Shown: positions 62,980-64,000 of the stretch, one piece after another
How the letters are laid out: the number at the start of each line of letters is the position of its first letter
How positions within the stretch are numbered: the first letter of the stretch is position 1
Source of the DNA: Istiophorus platypterus
Lineage: Eukaryota > Chordata > Actinopteri > Istiophoriformes > Istiophoridae
Direction of reading: 5' to 3'
Assembly: GCA_016859345.1 (NCBI GenBank)
Contig: CM029118.1
Coordinates: 31,163,501-31,227,500, forward strand
DNA length: 64,000 bases
Made by a program: the position numbers and the translations under genes
The notes under the pieces: model-generated
Database searches by the model: none
The model's input: only the letters and a program-made list of their open reading frames with translations
Told to the model about the DNA's origin: nothing

Positions 62980-63068
62980 GCTGGACATGAGGCGGGCGGC
63001 TCTTCGGAGCATTACGGTAGAAGGCGGGTCCTGTTGGCGCGTGGCTAGTCGCCGGGGCGTGTTTTGTC

Positions 63069-63069
<1 letters not shown>

Positions 63070-63103
<34 letters not shown>
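63070..63103 (+). repeat. (TG)n microsatellite in CpG island
   Basis: Seventeen TG units, unusual company for a CpG island. Confidence 0.95.
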
Positions 63104-63106
<3 letters not shown>

Positions 63107-63130
63107 CCTGTCGGGTTCCCGTCCGCTCCG

Positions 63131-63210
63131 CACGGCTCGGCTCGGCTCGGCTCGGCTCGGATCGGCTCGGCTCGGCTCGGATCGGCTCGGCTCGGCTCGG
63201 ATCGGCCCGG
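63131..63210 (+). repeat. CTCGG/ATCGG pentamer tandem repeat
   Basis: About fifteen CTCGG pentamers with ATCGG variants, the variants recurring in a higher-order pattern (63161, 63181, 63200). Confidence 0.95.
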
Positions 63211-63235
63211 CCCGGTACAGCACCGGGAGGAGCGC

Positions 63236-63286
63236 AGGCAGGCAGAGGGAGGCAGAGGGAGGCAGAGGGAGGCAGAGGGAGGCAGG
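63236..63286 (+). repeat. GGCAGAGGGA decamer tandem repeat (G-quadruplex-capable)
   Basis: Four perfect GGCAGAGGGA units followed by GGCAGGCA. GGG triplets at 63247, 63257, 63267 and 63277 are spaced by exactly seven bases, fitting G3N7G3N7G3N7G3 on the + strand. Confidence 0.95.
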
Positions 63287-63576
63287 CACGGCGAACCGCA
63301 TCCGCGCTGCCATCGCGCACTAAACTAACCATCCGTGTGTCAGCGGACGACCGGAGAGGTTCCCCCTCGCTCTGCTTGGATTAGCGAGGCGTCCGCCTCC
63401 GCGCCGAGGACCTGGACCGCAGCCGGCACCGCCGCCGCAGCCAGAAGGTCAAGCGCGGAGGACCGAGCCGGCGGAGGCGGGGAGGCACAGGGACCCCGTC
63501 CGGACGTCGGGACCCCGCCCGGCCGCAGCCTCCCCCGCTGCGCCGGAGCCCTCCGACGGTCACGGCCGCCGAGCAG
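63250..63576 (+). other. probable noncoding first exon of a downstream + strand gene (5' end not defined)
   Basis: A consensus donor (GAGCAG|GTAACG) at 63576/63577 closes a G+C-rich segment inside the CpG island. There is no ATG between about 62992 and 63576, so the exon would be pure 5'UTR and the start codon lies in a later exon outside the window. The transcription start cannot be fixed from sequence. Frames here (on either strand) are Arg/Ala/Gly/Pro-rich composition artefacts. Direction is inferred from the donor only. Confidence 0.5.
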
Positions 63577-63640
63577 GTAACGTCCCCGGGGAGCTGCTGC
63601 GCGTCCGCGGTGCCGTCGATGCCGGTCCCGCGGCTGTTTA

Positions 63641-64000
63641 TCTGCCATAGAGCGCGTAGTTTCGTAATACTGCGACTTTGTCCCACCTTCAGTAAACCAT
63701 CAGTCTCTCGTCCGTTTCGTTCAAGTTTTTGGCTTTGTACATCACGCCAGAGCTTCCTAACTCTAAGTTTTGAAGTAGCTATGATATCACTGTTCAGTTA
63801 TGGTACAAATTACAGATTTAAGAAAAGTTTTCTTTGGAATCTCGGAGCGATATTTACTGTGGTGCCAGTATTGTTTCTAAACTGTGATTAGTTCAAATGG
63901 GTTTTCTTTTAGTCCATAATGCCATATTTACTCAAATAAGTCGATTGGTTGATCAATTGATTTAAAATGAACCAGCAAACACTTCGATGAGCATTTAGTT
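63641..64000. other. probable first intron of the downstream gene
   Basis: G+C content falls back to AT-rich after the donor at 63577. Nothing else seen. Confidence 0.4.

Larger units (their letters stand above)
62980..63640 (+). promoter_or_regulatory. CpG-island promoter
   Basis: An abrupt switch from AT-rich DNA to about 660 bases that are G+C-rich and dense in CpG (many CGG, GCG, CCG words), which in a methylated vertebrate genome marks a constitutively unmethylated promoter. It contains a TG repeat (63070-63103), the CTCGG tandem repeat and a G-rich decamer repeat. A TATA box is not evident. Confidence 0.85.

Noticed and set aside
62906..63648. Long Arg/Ala/Ser/Pro-rich frames on both strands of the CpG island
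   Set aside because: High G+C removes stop codons by chance; frames overlap on both strands, include microsatellites and have no conserved pattern or suitable ATG on the + strand.

Overview
This is a stretch of ray-finned fish (teleost) nuclear genome, most likely from a spiny-rayed (acanthomorph/percomorph) species. The evidence is short coding exons separated by long AT-rich introns with GT/AG borders, several very long (TG)n/(CA)n microsatellites, a CpG-island promoter, and a transposon mix typical of fish: L2- and RTE-type LINEs, BEL/Pao and Gypsy LTR elements, Tc1/IS630/hAT DNA transposons, and a dispersed repeat very common in acanthomorphs. There is no bacterial-style gene organisation; most long open frames are repeats or transposon remnants.

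Layout. (1) 1-~12 kb, + strand: the 3' part of ccdc102a, a coiled-coil protein gene. Three terminal coding exons (5805-5975, 6638-6741, 11539-11671) join in frame and end at a TGA at 11669. An intronic block of about 350 bp occurs twice, once on each side of the penultimate exon. (2) ~16.3-24.2 kb, + strand: two or three exons of a small gene I do not recognise. One exon starts MADSRKAK; two 3' exons join in frame and end at a TAA at 24146. A hAT transposase remnant lies in the interval between them. (3) ~26.9-57.3 kb: a transposon graveyard without convincing host exons. It holds a mosaic LINE, a 1.26-kb non-autonomous element with inverted repeats of about 200 bp and a second partial copy at 35.7-36.3 kb, an IS630-type transposase remnant, and a BEL/Pao gag-pol remnant into which an RTE-type LINE inserted leaving a 16-bp target-site duplication. 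Two opposed L2 fragments, an RTE endonuclease remnant, two convergent Tc1-like remnants and a Gypsy RNaseH-integrase remnant follow. (4) ~57-62.9 kb: quiet intergenic DNA with CA repeats. (5) ~62.98-63.64 kb: a CpG island with a probable noncoding first exon (donor GT at 63577) of a + strand gene continuing beyond the window, containing a CTCGG-type tandem repeat and a G-quadruplex-capable decamer repeat.

ccdc102a is the only host gene I can name. The small gene at 16-24 kb is the most interesting unidentified host locus. The clearest transposition history is the RTE insertion inside the BEL/Pao element.
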